This document shows positions 25,043-34,124 of a stretch of 64,000 bases of DNA, in pieces. A program made the translations under genes and the position numbers. The stretch's first letter is position 1. Every line of letters begins with the position of its first letter. The stretch is from Scatosoma sp045594025. Lineage in GTDB: Bacteria > Bacillota > Clostridia > Christensenellales > Borkfalkiaceae. Location: contig JAZNXS010000003.1 in assembly GCA_045594025.1 (NCBI GenBank), positions 1 through 64,000 of the forward strand, given 5' to 3'. The notes under the pieces were generated by a model. That model saw only the letters and a program-made list of their open reading frames with translations, did not search any database and was not told the DNA's origin.

Positions 25043-26620
25043 TTATAAGTGCGTTTCGTCGATATATTCGTCGTACGTTACCTGTCTATCGTATACTTTT
25101 GTCGTATTGATTTCGATGATACGGTTTGCAACAGTATTCATCAATTCCTGGTCGTGCGAAGTCAATAACATGCAACCTTTATAATTGCTTAAACCGTTGT
25201 TTAATGCGGTGATCGATTCCAAGTCAAGGTGGTTGGTCGGTTCGTCAAAAATGAGGAAGTTGCTGCCTTCCAACATCATTTTTGCAAGCATACAACGCAC
25301 CTTTTCGCCACCGGAAAGCACCTTCGCTTTTTTCAGCGCTTCTTCCCCCGAGAAGAGCATTCTGCCAAGCCAACCTCTTAAATATTCCTCGTAGTGATCG
25401 TTGGAGAACTGCGAAAGCCATTCTACCAAATTCAAATCGCAATTCATGAAATATTCGTTATTATTTTGAGGGAAATAGGAAACGGAAATGGTCTTTCCCC
25501 ACTTCACTGTACCCGAATCCGGCTGTTCTTTGCCCATCAAAATATCGTAGAGCATGGTAAGCGTCGTACTCTTATCCGAAACGATACCGATTTTCTCGTC
25601 GCGTTGTACCGTAAAGGATACGTTTTCAAAATACCCCTCTTTTGTCAAATCTTCGACGATCAAAATATCGTGCCCGATATCTTTTTCAAACTTGAAATCG
25701 ATGTAAGGATATTTACGCAAGGAAGGCTTGAAATCGTTAATCGTAAGCTTTTCAAGCTCTTTCTTTCTCGACGTAGCCTGACGAGATTTGGAAGCATTTG
25801 CAGCGAAACGCGCAATAAATTCTTGCAATTCTTTTGCTCTTTGTTCCGCTTTTTTATTCTGTTCCTTTTGCTGACGGGCCAATAACTGGCTGGTTTGATA
25901 CCAGAAATCGTAGTTACCGACAAACATATTGATTTTACCAAAGTCTACGTCGCAAATGTTCGTACATACCTTATTGAGGAAGTGACGGTTATGCGAAACG
26001 ATAATAATGGTATTTTCAAAATCCATCAAGTAGTTTTCCAACCATCTAACCGTTTTAATATCGAGGTTGTTCGTAGGTTCGTCCAAAAGCAATACGTCGG
26101 GATCGCCAAACAAAGCTTGCGCCAACAATACGCGCACCTTTTGCTTTGCGTCCAAATCCAGCATCAAGGAATAATGCAGTTCTTCAGGAATATCCAACGC
26201 ATTGAGAAGCTGCGCCGCCTGAAATTCTGCGTCGTAGCCGTTCATTTCCGCAAATTCACTTTCCAAATCGGCGGCTCTTACCCCGTCTTCTTCGGTGAAA
26301 TCGGGCTTTGCATACAGCGCGTCTTTTTCGTCCATGACTTCTACAAGACGTTTATACCCAAGCATAACGGTGCGCAAAACCGTTTCGTTATCATACATAT
26401 TTTGGTTCTGTTGTAAAACGGACATACGCTCGTTTTTATCCATGGAAACAAAGCCCTTTTGCGGCTCGATTTCCCCCGAAAGGACCTTCAAGAACGTGGA
26501 CTTACCGGCACCGTTTGCACCGATAATACCATAGCAGTTTCCTTTCGTAAATTTAAGATTTACGTCCTCAAACAACTTTTTGCTGCCGAATTGCAGGGAT
26601 ACCCCCGTAACCTGTAACAT
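25043..26620 (-). CDS. ABC-F family ATPase (YkpA/YbiT-like)
   Basis: A soluble protein of 525 aa with two ABC domains and no membrane segment, of the ribosome-acting ABC-F family. Domain 1 has GANGAGKST and LLLDEPTNNLD but a degenerate signature (LDAKQKVRVLLAQAL). The linker contains FIARFAANASKSRQATSRKKELEKL. Domain 2 has LSGGEKVRCMLAKMML and FDEPTNHLDLES but only a vestigial P-loop (SDKSTTLT). It resembles B. subtilis YkpA over its length (from memory). The ATG at 26620 has GAGG seven bases upstream; the open frame has a GTG two codons earlier. Confidence 0.92.
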   Translation of the reverse strand: MLQVTGVSLQFGSKKLFEDVNLKFTKGNCYGIIGANGAGKSTFLKVLSGEIEPQKGFVSMDKNERMSVLQQNQNMYDNETVLRTVMLGYKRLVEVMDEKDALYAKPDFTEEDGVRAADLESEFAEMNGYDAEFQAAQLLNALDIPEELHYSLMLDLDAKQKVRVLLAQALFGDPDVLLLDEPTNNLDIKTVRWLENYLMDFENTIIIVSHNRHFLNKVCTNICDVDFGKINMFVGNYDFWYQTSQLLARQQKEQNKKAEQRAKELQEFIARFAANASKSRQATSRKKELEKLTINDFKPSLRKYPYIDFKFEKDIGHDILIVEDLTKEGYFENVSFTVQRDEKIGIVSDKSTTLTMLYDILMGKEQPDSGTVKWGKTISVSYFPQNNNEYFMNCDLNLVEWLSQFSNDHYEEYLRGWLGRMLFSGEEALKKAKVLSGGEKVRCMLAKMMLEGSNFLIFDEPTNHLDLESITALNNGLSNYKGCMLLTSHDQELMNTVANRIIEINTTKVYDRQVTYDEYIDETHL

Positions 26621-26661
26621 GAACACACCTCAAAAAATTTATTATCTTCGTTAACTTAACC

Positions 26662-26690
26662 ATTATACCATATCTTAAAGGTTTAAGCAA
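26662..26690 (-). promoter_or_regulatory. Promoter of the ABC-F gene
   Basis: Minus-strand TTGCTT (26685-26690), 17 bp, TATAAT (26662-26667). The same -35 hexamer as the tRNA promoters. Confidence 0.82.
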
Positions 26691-26742
26691 ATGTTTTCCA
26701 CGCTTTCCTTAGGTTATTTCCTTGCAAAACAAAGAAAAAAGG

Positions 26743-28344
26743 TTATTCCGTCTCTCTTTTCCAAATATATTCGAAATATCCGTACGGGCTTTTCTTGGTA
26801 AAGTCATTCCATAAAAGCTCTTCACTAACGCCCTCGCAATTATAATTAAATTGTTCGGTGGAATCCTTCACAACACACCAAAGCGGATTGCCCTGCATAT
26901 ATACACTGGCCGGAATGGAATGACCGTCAAACGCAAATCTTTCAATTACAGAAACCGAGGAAGGAATGGTAACGCTGGAAATCGTATTGCAAGTATGCAA
27001 AGCATAACTCTTAATCTTCGTAACCCCCTCGGGAATTTGCAAATGAATGTGCTGCGCCTCTCTGCGGTTGTAGCCGACAAAAATCCTTTCTTCGCCGTCC
27101 GTGTAAAGAATATAACCGTTTTCATCAACGTGAACACGGCTTTTAAATCCGTCTACCACCGTCTCGCCAGTATAACTTAAATTGCCTGCGCTATCCTTAA
27201 CGACTTTGCTTATATAGCCGTTTTCCGTCTTTTCTACGTAATACAACGGACTGACCGTTTGCCCCGTATATCTTCGCGTGGTTAACCCAAAATCGATTTC
27301 AGAAGCGTTAAATACCTCAATCAAATTATAGCAATCGGAAAAAATTTGCGTGGAATCCACGCCCTTTTCCGCTTTGACGCCCTCACCGATTTCCAAGCTA
27401 TACAACCCAAGCTTTAACGCTTTTTCATCGGAAAGCTCATTTTTGTCTAACATATTTAGTGAAATTCTTACGGGAAGGACTTCTCCATTGATCTCATACG
27501 TCGACGGAATCACAACGCGGTGCGCCAAACCAACAGGTCTTGTTACAAGCGCATATTTTTCTAATCCGTTTGTGGTGACTTGATACTCCAACTTCGTTAA
27601 ATCACACCAAATGCATATGCCAAAATCGCTATGATATTGATGATCGACAATCGGCGTTTCTTCTTGCTCTGTTAATACCGTTTCGCAACGCGCGCAACGT
27701 ACCCCTTCCGACAGCCCTGTGGCTAAACACGTTGCGGGAATTTCTAAAATAGGTTCTTCCATATGGCCCAAAGCGCCGATCGGTTCGGTTTTGTTCACTT
27801 CGCAGTCTTCGCATTGTAACAGCATTGTCCCCTCTTCTAAGCAAGTAGGCTCTAAAAGGATAGATTCGATGAAAGAATGCTCATGCGGCGGTAAGATCGG
27901 GTCAACGGGGTCAATTGCCTCACCGCCACTGGAACTTTCACTATCGCTTGAAGAACTGTCATCTGTGGAAGACGAACTGTTCGCACTTTCTTGATTTTCC
28001 GAAGATTCCGTTGAGGAATTATTGTTATCGGACGAGCTTTCACTACTATTATTTTCCGTAGAACTGCTTTCCGTAGAGCTTTCGCTTGATGAGGGCGAAA
28101 AAACAGAGCTAGATTCCTGCAAGGAGCTATTTTGCGAGAATTGCGCGCTGCTTTCATTATTGCTATTATACTCGCCCGTGCTTGTATTTGAGGATGAACT
28201 TTCTATGATGGATGAGCTGTTATCACTTATGGAGCTTTGAGGAAGTTCTTTCATTTCTTCCGTCGTACAAGCGCCGAGTAATGTAAATAAACTTCCAAAA
28301 AGTACCACAAAAATCAAAAGTACAATCTTATTCAAATATTTCAT
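26743..28344 (-). CDS. Serine-rich surface lipoprotein with a leucine-rich-repeat tail
   Basis: A 533-aa lipoprotein with a signal peptide and lipobox LLGAC (Cys near residue 26). A low-complexity Ser/Asn/Glu linker of about 110 residues follows, likely a stalk through the cell wall. Two Cys/His segments come next (EPTCLEEG..LQCEDC, PATCLATG..VRCARC), of a type often seen in clostridial surface proteins. The C-terminus has BspA-like leucine-rich repeats (EGVTKIKSYALHTCNTISSVTIPSSVSVIERFAF). It may bind host or substrate polymers (inference). The Shine-Dalgarno is weak and it may depend on read-through from acpP. Confidence 0.8.
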   Translation of the reverse strand: MKYLNKIVLLIFVVLFGSLFTLLGACTTEEMKELPQSSISDNSSSIIESSSSNTSTGEYNSNNESSAQFSQNSSLQESSSVFSPSSSESSTESSSTENNSSESSSDNNNSSTESSENQESANSSSSTDDSSSSDSESSSGGEAIDPVDPILPPHEHSFIESILLEPTCLEEGTMLLQCEDCEVNKTEPIGALGHMEEPILEIPATCLATGLSEGVRCARCETVLTEQEETPIVDHQYHSDFGICIWCDLTKLEYQVTTNGLEKYALVTRPVGLAHRVVIPSTYEINGEVLPVRISLNMLDKNELSDEKALKLGLYSLEIGEGVKAEKGVDSTQIFSDCYNLIEVFNASEIDFGLTTRRYTGQTVSPLYYVEKTENGYISKVVKDSAGNLSYTGETVVDGFKSRVHVDENGYILYTDGEERIFVGYNRREAQHIHLQIPEGVTKIKSYALHTCNTISSVTIPSSVSVIERFAFDGHSIPASVYMQGNPLWCVVKDSTEQFNYNCEGVSEELLWNDFTKKSPYGYFEYIWKRETE

Positions 28345-28376
28345 ATTCTTTCGTATATCTTAGTTCAATGTGATAA

Positions 28377-28406
28377 TTAAAAAGCCTTTGGAACAAACTC
28401 CAAAGG
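28377..28406 (-). terminator. Terminator after acpP
   Basis: GCCTTTGGA (28383-28391) pairs with TCCAAAGGC (28398-28406). On the minus strand TTTTTAATTATC follows the stem. Confidence 0.82.
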
Positions 28407-28425
28407 CATTTCATGTTCGTGCTTT

Positions 28426-28653
28426 TTATTTTGTAAGCTTTTCGAGTTCTGCAGCAACGTCGGCTACGGTAATCAAAGATTCAACTTCATCATCGGGAAT
28501 GGTGATTCCGTATTCGTCCTCGAGTTGGCTGAGAAGTTCTACCACGTCCAAAGAATCCGCACCCAAATCGTCTACGATTTTGGCATCTGGGGAAACTTTT
28601 TCAACGGGAAGGTTGAGTACTTCGGCAAGCATTGCCTGAATTTTTTCTAACAT
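28426..28653 (-). CDS. acpP: Acyl carrier protein
   Basis: A 75-aa acidic four-helix carrier. The phosphopantetheine attachment Ser is in DDLGADSLDVVELLSQLE (DSL motif). It carries acyl chains in fatty acid synthesis. ACGGAGG precedes the ATG. It is a single gene between its own promoter and a terminator, with no fab genes nearby. Confidence 0.97.
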   Translation of the reverse strand: MLEKIQAMLAEVLNLPVEKVSPDAKIVDDLGADSLDVVELLSQLEDEYGITIPDDEVESLITVADVAAELEKLTK

Positions 28654-28696
28654 ATTATTATCCTCCGTAATATTACGTCAACTACTGACACTTATT

Positions 28697-28725
28697 ATTG
28701 TATATAAAAACGTAAGAAAAGTCAA
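28697..28725 (-). promoter_or_regulatory. Promoter of acpP
   Basis: Minus-strand TTGACT (28720-28725), 17 bp, TACAAT (28697-28702). Confidence 0.82.
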
Positions 28726-28755
28726 GTATTTTTCTACATTTTCCAAAGAATAGTC

Positions 28756-30924
28756 TTATTTCTTGATTTTCATGGACAAACCGATGCGATTTTTCTTTAC
28801 GTCCACTTCCTTTACACGTACTTGCACAATCTGCCCTACTTTCAATACCTCGGACGGATGGCGAATGTAACGTTCGGTGATTTCGGAAATATGCACAAGC
28901 CCGTCTTGATGTACGCCGATATCGATGAACGCACCGAAATCAACTACGTTTCTTACCGTACCCGTAAGCTCCATGCCAACCTTTAAATCCTCAATACCTA
29001 AAATATCTTTGCGGAGCGTAGGCGCAGGTAAGCCTTCACGAATATCTCTGCCCGGTTTCATAAGTTCGGTAACGATATCGTTCATCGTCGCTTTATCAAG
29101 CTCGGTTTCCTTTGCCGCCTTTTCTTCGCCATAAGCCTTGATTTTTTGGCGTAAATCCGCGATTTTACGCGCTTTTACATCTTCCTTGGTATAAGAGAAC
29201 AAAGAAAGTAATTTTTCCGCTTTTGCATACGATTCCGGGTGCACCGCAGTATTATCGAGAATATTCTCCCCACCGTCGATACGTAAGAACCCTGCGCATT
29301 GTGTATATGCCTTTTCGCCAAGTTTAGGCACTTTTAAAAGCTGCTTTCTGGATTTGAATTTACCGTTCGTTTCACGGTAAGCCACAATATTTTTCGCTAC
29401 GCTGGAATTTAAGCCTGCGACAAATTTCAAAAGGGATACGCTAGCCGTATTCAAATCGACACCGACGCTGTTTACGCAATCCTCCAAAACACCGGAAAGC
29501 GCGCTATCCAAGCGTTTCTCATTCATGTCATGCTGATACTGACCAACGCCGATGGATTTGGGATCGATTTTGATAAGCTCTGCCAAAGGATCTTGCAAAC
29601 GGCGAGCAATCGAAACGGCGCTTCTTGCCGTAACGTCATAATCGGGGAATTCTTCTGCGCCGAGTGCGCTTGCAGAATAGACAGACGCGCCTGCTTCGTT
29701 TACGATCACGTAGCCTACTTCTCTGCCCGTTTCCGCTTTGATTTCCTTAATCATTTCCGCGATGAAAATTTCACTTTCCTTGCTTGCCGTACCGTTACCG
29801 CAGGAAATAACCTCAACGCCGTATTTTGCGATCAAATTCTTTAAAATAATCTTCGCTTCTGCCGTTTTATTTTGAGGAGGCGTAGGGAATACAACCGTCT
29901 TATCCAGCACCTTACCCGTACCGTCTACAACGCAAATTTTACAACCCGTACGGAATGCAGGGTCCCAACCCATCGTAATCTTATCTTTGACGGGCGGTTG
30001 CATTAAAAGCGGTTTCAAATTCAGCTCGAACATCTTAATCGCTTGTTCGCTTGCTTCGTCGAAAAGCTGCGCTCTTACCTCTCTTTCCACGGAAGGCGCA
30101 ATTAGTCTATCGTACCCGTCTTCCGCTGCAGCTTTCACGATTTTCGTGCTTTCGCCGCCGTCTTTTAAGAAGCTTGCCGCTGCAATTCTCTTTGCAAAAT
30201 CACTATCAACAACGATAGAAACCTTTAAAAATTCCTCTTTTTCACCGCGGTTGAGCGCAAGAACACGGTGGCTTTTAATTTCGGAAACGGGTTCGCAGTA
30301 TTCTGCGTACATACCGTACGTTTTTGCCTCGTCCTCATCCGCTTTGCCCTTGGCATAAGCCGACGTGATTTCTCCATGCTTAAAGAAGAAATTACGCAGT
30401 TTTTTACGAGTTGCCGCGTCGTCGGAAACGATTTCTGCGATAATATCCTGCGCGCCTGCAATCGCCGCGTCTACCGTAGGTACTTCTTCCGTAATATAAT
30501 TTTCTGCCTCTTTGCACACGTCAAACGCCTTATCCTGCGCTAAAATCGCATCGGCGAAAGGTTGCAAGCCTCTTGCAATTGCCACGGAAGCGCGCGTTTT
30601 ACGCTTTTGCTTATAAGGGCGGTAGATATCTTCCACTTCCGTCAGCGTTACCGCTTTCGCAAGCGCATTTTGAATCTCCTCCGTCATCTTGCCCTGTTCC
30701 GTGATCGAATTTGCCACCTCTTCCTTTCTCTTTTCCAGATTACGAAGATATGTAAGTCGATCAAACAATTCACGCAAAATCTGATCGTCGCAGCTCCCCG
30801 TCATCTCTTTACGGTAACGTGCGATAAACGGAATCGTGTTGCCTTCATCAATCAATGAAACAATGTTCTTTACGTGCGTAGGGTTTAAATTGAATTCTTG
30901 GGTAATCGTTTGTAAAATGTCCAT
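28756..30924 (-). CDS. tex: Tex-family RNA-binding accessory protein
   Basis: A 722-aa protein with the full Tex order: N-terminal HTH-like region (FNLNPTHVKNIVSLIDEGNTIPFIARYRKEMTG), a YqgF/RNase H-like domain (PAFRTGCKICVVDGTGKVLD), helix-hairpin-helix motifs (VGVDLNTASVSLLKFVAGLN) and a C-terminal S1 domain (GMELTGTVRNVVDFGAFIDIGVHQDGLVHISEI). Tex proteins act in transcription and ribosome-linked RNA handling; exact function differs among species. It is the last gene of the uvrC operon, 13 bp after the AlkD-like gene. Confidence 0.94.
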   Translation of the reverse strand: MDILQTITQEFNLNPTHVKNIVSLIDEGNTIPFIARYRKEMTGSCDDQILRELFDRLTYLRNLEKRKEEVANSITEQGKMTEEIQNALAKAVTLTEVEDIYRPYKQKRKTRASVAIARGLQPFADAILAQDKAFDVCKEAENYITEEVPTVDAAIAGAQDIIAEIVSDDAATRKKLRNFFFKHGEITSAYAKGKADEDEAKTYGMYAEYCEPVSEIKSHRVLALNRGEKEEFLKVSIVVDSDFAKRIAAASFLKDGGESTKIVKAAAEDGYDRLIAPSVEREVRAQLFDEASEQAIKMFELNLKPLLMQPPVKDKITMGWDPAFRTGCKICVVDGTGKVLDKTVVFPTPPQNKTAEAKIILKNLIAKYGVEVISCGNGTASKESEIFIAEMIKEIKAETGREVGYVIVNEAGASVYSASALGAEEFPDYDVTARSAVSIARRLQDPLAELIKIDPKSIGVGQYQHDMNEKRLDSALSGVLEDCVNSVGVDLNTASVSLLKFVAGLNSSVAKNIVAYRETNGKFKSRKQLLKVPKLGEKAYTQCAGFLRIDGGENILDNTAVHPESYAKAEKLLSLFSYTKEDVKARKIADLRQKIKAYGEEKAAKETELDKATMNDIVTELMKPGRDIREGLPAPTLRKDILGIEDLKVGMELTGTVRNVVDFGAFIDIGVHQDGLVHISEITERYIRHPSEVLKVGQIVQVRVKEVDVKKNRIGLSMKIKK

Positions 30925-30937
30925 AAATCTTACCTTG

Positions 30938-31615
30938 TTATAACTTATTCTTTATTTTTAAGGAACGTAAATATTCCTTTTGTTCTGTGGTTAAACGATA
31001 GCTCTCTATCGCCTTTTGAATGGCTTTATTGTGCGTTTTTACATCAATAAAATGCTTATGTAATAGTGTTATCCCGAAATCGTATTCTTTCACGAGTATC
31101 TCAGCAATCAGCCATGCGACCGCCATGTGTACGTAATAGGGCGAAGTATCTGCGCTAGTAATAAATTCTTCCAACACGGAAAAATATGGTTTTTCAACGT
31201 ATTCCGCAAGCAACACAACCAAAGGATAACGTTGGAAATACTCGCCCCCTTGATGAAAAATCGAACGCAAAATGGGCAAAAACTCTTCTTTCCTTTTACG
31301 AATGCACTTGGCTTTAAAACTGTCACAAAGTGCCCAGTTGTCCATTAGCGCAATACATTTGGGTAAACGCTCGATAAACGCTTCGCACGGAAGCATAGAA
31401 GCAATCGTAAGCTTGATAAATACCGTTTCGTAATATTCGTTGGGGAATGCAAAAATACTTTCCGCATCCTTATAATATTCTTTGGCAAGCCGACGCAGAG
31501 TTTGCGTTCTAACGCCCAAAATCTCGTATTTCGTTTTGATAAGCTTGCGTTGAAAAATTGCAAAATCTATTTCTGCATAGGAAGTCAGACGCTTAAGAAA
31601 TTCTGAATATTTCAT
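30938..31615 (-). CDS. DNA alkylation repair protein (AlkD-like)
   Basis: A 225-aa all-helical HEAT-repeat protein like AlkD, a glycosylase for alkylated bases (MKYSEFLKRLTSYAEIDFAIFQRKLIKTKYEILGVRTQTLRRLAKE, VAWLIAEILVKEYDF, NKAIQKAIESYRLTTEQKEYLR). The ATG at 31615 has GGAGG ten bases upstream and overlaps the preceding glycosylase gene by 23 nt in another frame, so translation is coupled. Two base-excision enzymes side by side suggest a shared repair unit. Confidence 0.85.
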   Translation of the reverse strand: MKYSEFLKRLTSYAEIDFAIFQRKLIKTKYEILGVRTQTLRRLAKEYYKDAESIFAFPNEYYETVFIKLTIASMLPCEAFIERLPKCIALMDNWALCDSFKAKCIRKRKEEFLPILRSIFHQGGEYFQRYPLVVLLAEYVEKPYFSVLEEFITSADTSPYYVHMAVAWLIAEILVKEYDFGITLLHKHFIDVKTHNKAIQKAIESYRLTTEQKEYLRSLKIKNKL

Positions 31616-32081
31616 CCAACGTTTTCCTCCATATTTCTTCCGTATAACGAGGGTTTGCAGGGCTTGTAGAAGGCATTTTTACGTAAGGAATTTCCGTGTT
31701 GGCATACCCCCTTATAAACAGTTCGTAGGCAAGCGTACCGTTGAGTAAAATCTTAACTATCTTTGCCTTAGAAAGCACGATAGAGAGATCTGCAAGCTCT
31801 ACGTTTCGTATACTGCTATCGGCGGAGCCTTCGATTTCACACGACGTCGCCATATCCCACAGCGCGATTTTCCTACGAAGCAAAAACTCCGTTTTACCCT
31901 CTACCGTTTCGGGAATCGTTTCCCCAAAATAGCCGCAAATCATCTTCCAAAATCGGTTTTGCTTGTTTCCGTAATAGAACTGAATTTGCCTACTCTTTAC
32001 CGATGGAAAACTACCTAAAATCAGCACCTTACTTTCTTCATTAAAGACGGGCGCAAAACCGAGTTTTCTTTCCTTGCTCAT
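31593..32081 (-). CDS. DNA-deoxyinosine glycosylase (UDG family 6)
   Basis: A 162-aa protein of the hypoxanthine-DNA glycosylase branch of uracil glycosylases. Key segments are VLILGSFPSVKSRQIQFYYGNKQNRFWK, LRRKIALWDMATSCEIEGSADSSI and VKMPSTSPANPRYT (the C-terminal substrate loop). It removes deaminated adenine from DNA. It starts one base after the M16 protease stop, with no clear Shine-Dalgarno, and overlaps the AlkD-like gene. Confidence 0.85.
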   Translation of the reverse strand: MSKERKLGFAPVFNEESKVLILGSFPSVKSRQIQFYYGNKQNRFWKMICGYFGETIPETVEGKTEFLLRRKIALWDMATSCEIEGSADSSIRNVELADLSIVLSKAKIVKILLNGTLAYELFIRGYANTEIPYVKMPSTSPANPRYTEEIWRKTLDEIFRIS

Positions 32082-32082
32082 A

Positions 32083-33321
32083 TTAAAGCTGGAAGGGGGT
32101 ATCGGTGTTGCCTACCAACGCCACTGCTTTATCCGCTTCATTGAACATCACGGAAATAACGTCTTGCGCATCGGCATGCGTCATCGCGTTAATGCGATTG
32201 AGCTTCTCTTCAAAATCAAAGATTTTGTTAGAATACAGCATATATCTACCGTATAAAAGCATTTGCGAATTACTGCTTTCGTTGCTGAAGAACATACTCG
32301 CCTTCATCTGTTCGCGGCTGCGCATAAATTCATCTTCGGTTATTCCCTTTTCTTTCATGGCTTTTACCACGTCGTGGATAGCGGAATACGCCTCTTCCGC
32401 CTTTGCAGGATTGACGCCTGCGTAAATATTTTGTGAAGCGCATTCGGGGAATGCTGAAATATAGGAATATACCGAATAAGCAAGTCCTCTCTTCTCACGC
32501 ACTTCTTGGAACAGACGAGCGCTCATCGAGCCGCCGAGAATAGCGTTAACTGCGCTGACCACGTCCTCCCTTTCATCTCCTCTGGGCAGGGCAGGATAAG
32601 CAATAGCCAAGTGCATCTGTTCGATGGGTTTGCGCTTCACCAAGCTTTTACGGCATTTGATAATAGTCGGCTTGCGCGTTTCGAACGCGCCCTTTTCCAA
32701 TTTTCCAAAATAACTTTCGACCAATGCCTGCGCCGTAACAGGATCTACGCCGCCCGCAAAAGAAATGACGATATTTTCAGGGCAATATCTTGCCTTTTTA
32801 TATCTTTGAATATCCGCTACCGTAAAGCCTTTTACGTTTTGCGCCGTACCCAAAATATTTCTGCCGTAATTTTCATTACCATAGAACGCATGCGCAAGCA
32901 AATCCAAGCAAAGATCTTCAGGCGTGTCCTCATTCATGGAAATTTCTTCGCACACTACCCCTTTTTCTCGTTCCATTTCTTCTTCGGGGAAGGTGGAATC
33001 CAAGAATAAATCGGAAAGCAACTCGAAACAAGCCGCCGTATGATCGGACGTACATTTTGAATAATAGCACGTAAGATCTTTCCCCGTGAATGCGTTTACC
33101 TGCGCCCCTAAACGATCGAAGGCGTCTGAAAGCTCGAAGGCGTTTCGCTTATGCGTGCCTTTGAATTGCATATGTTCGATAAAATGCGAAATACCGTCCT
33201 CCGCGTCCGTTTCCGCACTTGCGCCCGTGCCAACGAGAATACCCATCGTTACAGACATTAAGCCTTGCATTTGTTTTACTACGAGTCTAAGCCCATTTTC
33301 ATATCTCTTTTCGTATACCAT
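32083..33321 (-). CDS. M16-family zinc protease
   Basis: A 412-aa processing-peptidase-like protein. The inverted zinc motif HFIEHMQFKGT (HxxEH) is near residue 46 and the third ligand Glu is in the later EKGVVCEEISMNEDTPED region. The C-terminal half (REKRGLAYSVYSYISAF) is the usual second M16 fold. Bacillota homologues (YmxG/MlpA-like) sit near sporulation and division genes; the target is unknown. It has no signal peptide. It follows the deacetylase by 8 bp. Confidence 0.9.
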   Translation of the reverse strand: MVYEKRYENGLRLVVKQMQGLMSVTMGILVGTGASAETDAEDGISHFIEHMQFKGTHKRNAFELSDAFDRLGAQVNAFTGKDLTCYYSKCTSDHTAACFELLSDLFLDSTFPEEEMEREKGVVCEEISMNEDTPEDLCLDLLAHAFYGNENYGRNILGTAQNVKGFTVADIQRYKKARYCPENIVISFAGGVDPVTAQALVESYFGKLEKGAFETRKPTIIKCRKSLVKRKPIEQMHLAIAYPALPRGDEREDVVSAVNAILGGSMSARLFQEVREKRGLAYSVYSYISAFPECASQNIYAGVNPAKAEEAYSAIHDVVKAMKEKGITEDEFMRSREQMKASMFFSNESSNSQMLLYGRYMLYSNKIFDFEEKLNRINAMTHADAQDVISVMFNEADKAVALVGNTDTPFQL

Positions 33322-33329
33322 ATGTAGCG

Positions 33330-34061
33330 TTATCCTTTTGTTTGTAAATTTTCAGAAACAGTAACTGTTTCCAAGAAATTATTTTCGTAATATTTTAAAA
33401 TATCAGGGAGTGCGTCGACGGTAGCCGACATGGGATGCATTAAAACAAAATCCCCGATTTTCACGTCTTTTGTCGCCCTTGTATAGATCAACGCGGCGTT
33501 TTTATCCCGCCAGTCAATCGTATCTTTAGACCACAAAATCGTTTTCATTTGTAAACTGTTTGCGCTTTGTAATGTATAGTCATTATATGCGCCCGAAGGC
33601 GGCGCAAAGAGTGTGGGCGATTGCCCCAAAGCCAACTCGATAAAGCGATTACAATCGGTAATTTCTTTTTGATTGCCGACCAAATCCAACTTATCGTGGT
33701 CTTTATGGAAATACCCATGATTACCGATTTCATGTCCTGCCGCAAAAATTGCTTTTAAACAGTCCACGTTATCATCCGCCCAACAACCGCCAATAAAAAA
33801 GGTTGCCTTTGCCTCGTATCGAGCTAAAATATCCAAAATGTCATATACCTCTTCCGTCCCCCAATATACGTTGAACATCAAAGATATGCCTGACGGATTT
33901 TCTTCGGCGCAGCGGTAAATTTCCGTGCCGTTTCCCTTTGTTTGCACCCCTTCGTCCAAAGGCGATAAACAAAGCGCGCCGACAGAAAAAATCAATACCC
34001 CCAACACAAGATTAGTTGCTACCTTGAAACGAATGGAACGGCTGTTTGAATGAATATTCAT
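33330..34061 (-). CDS. Polysaccharide deacetylase-family protein (YlxY/PdaB-like)
   Basis: A 243-aa NodB-fold protein with an N-terminal membrane anchor (VATNLVLGVLIFSVGALCL). The zinc motif GHEIGNHGYFH (HxxxH) is intact. The catalytic-base motif reads LMFNVYWG, with Asn in place of the usual TFDD Asp, and motif 3 reads APPSGAYND without the usual Arg. The FNVYWG form resembles the sporulation-linked YlxY branch (from memory), so activity is uncertain. The ATG at 34061 has GAGG seven bases upstream; the ATG at 34067 is too close. Confidence 0.86.
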   Translation of the reverse strand: MNIHSNSRSIRFKVATNLVLGVLIFSVGALCLSPLDEGVQTKGNGTEIYRCAEENPSGISLMFNVYWGTEEVYDILDILARYEAKATFFIGGCWADDNVDCLKAIFAAGHEIGNHGYFHKDHDKLDLVGNQKEITDCNRFIELALGQSPTLFAPPSGAYNDYTLQSANSLQMKTILWSKDTIDWRDKNAALIYTRATKDVKIGDFVLMHPMSATVDALPDILKYYENNFLETVTVSENLQTKG

Positions 34062-34124
34062 GCCCATACCTCGAAAAAAGATTTTATTATATCCTATTTT
34101 TCTTTTTTCGCGGTTATGCAGAAT

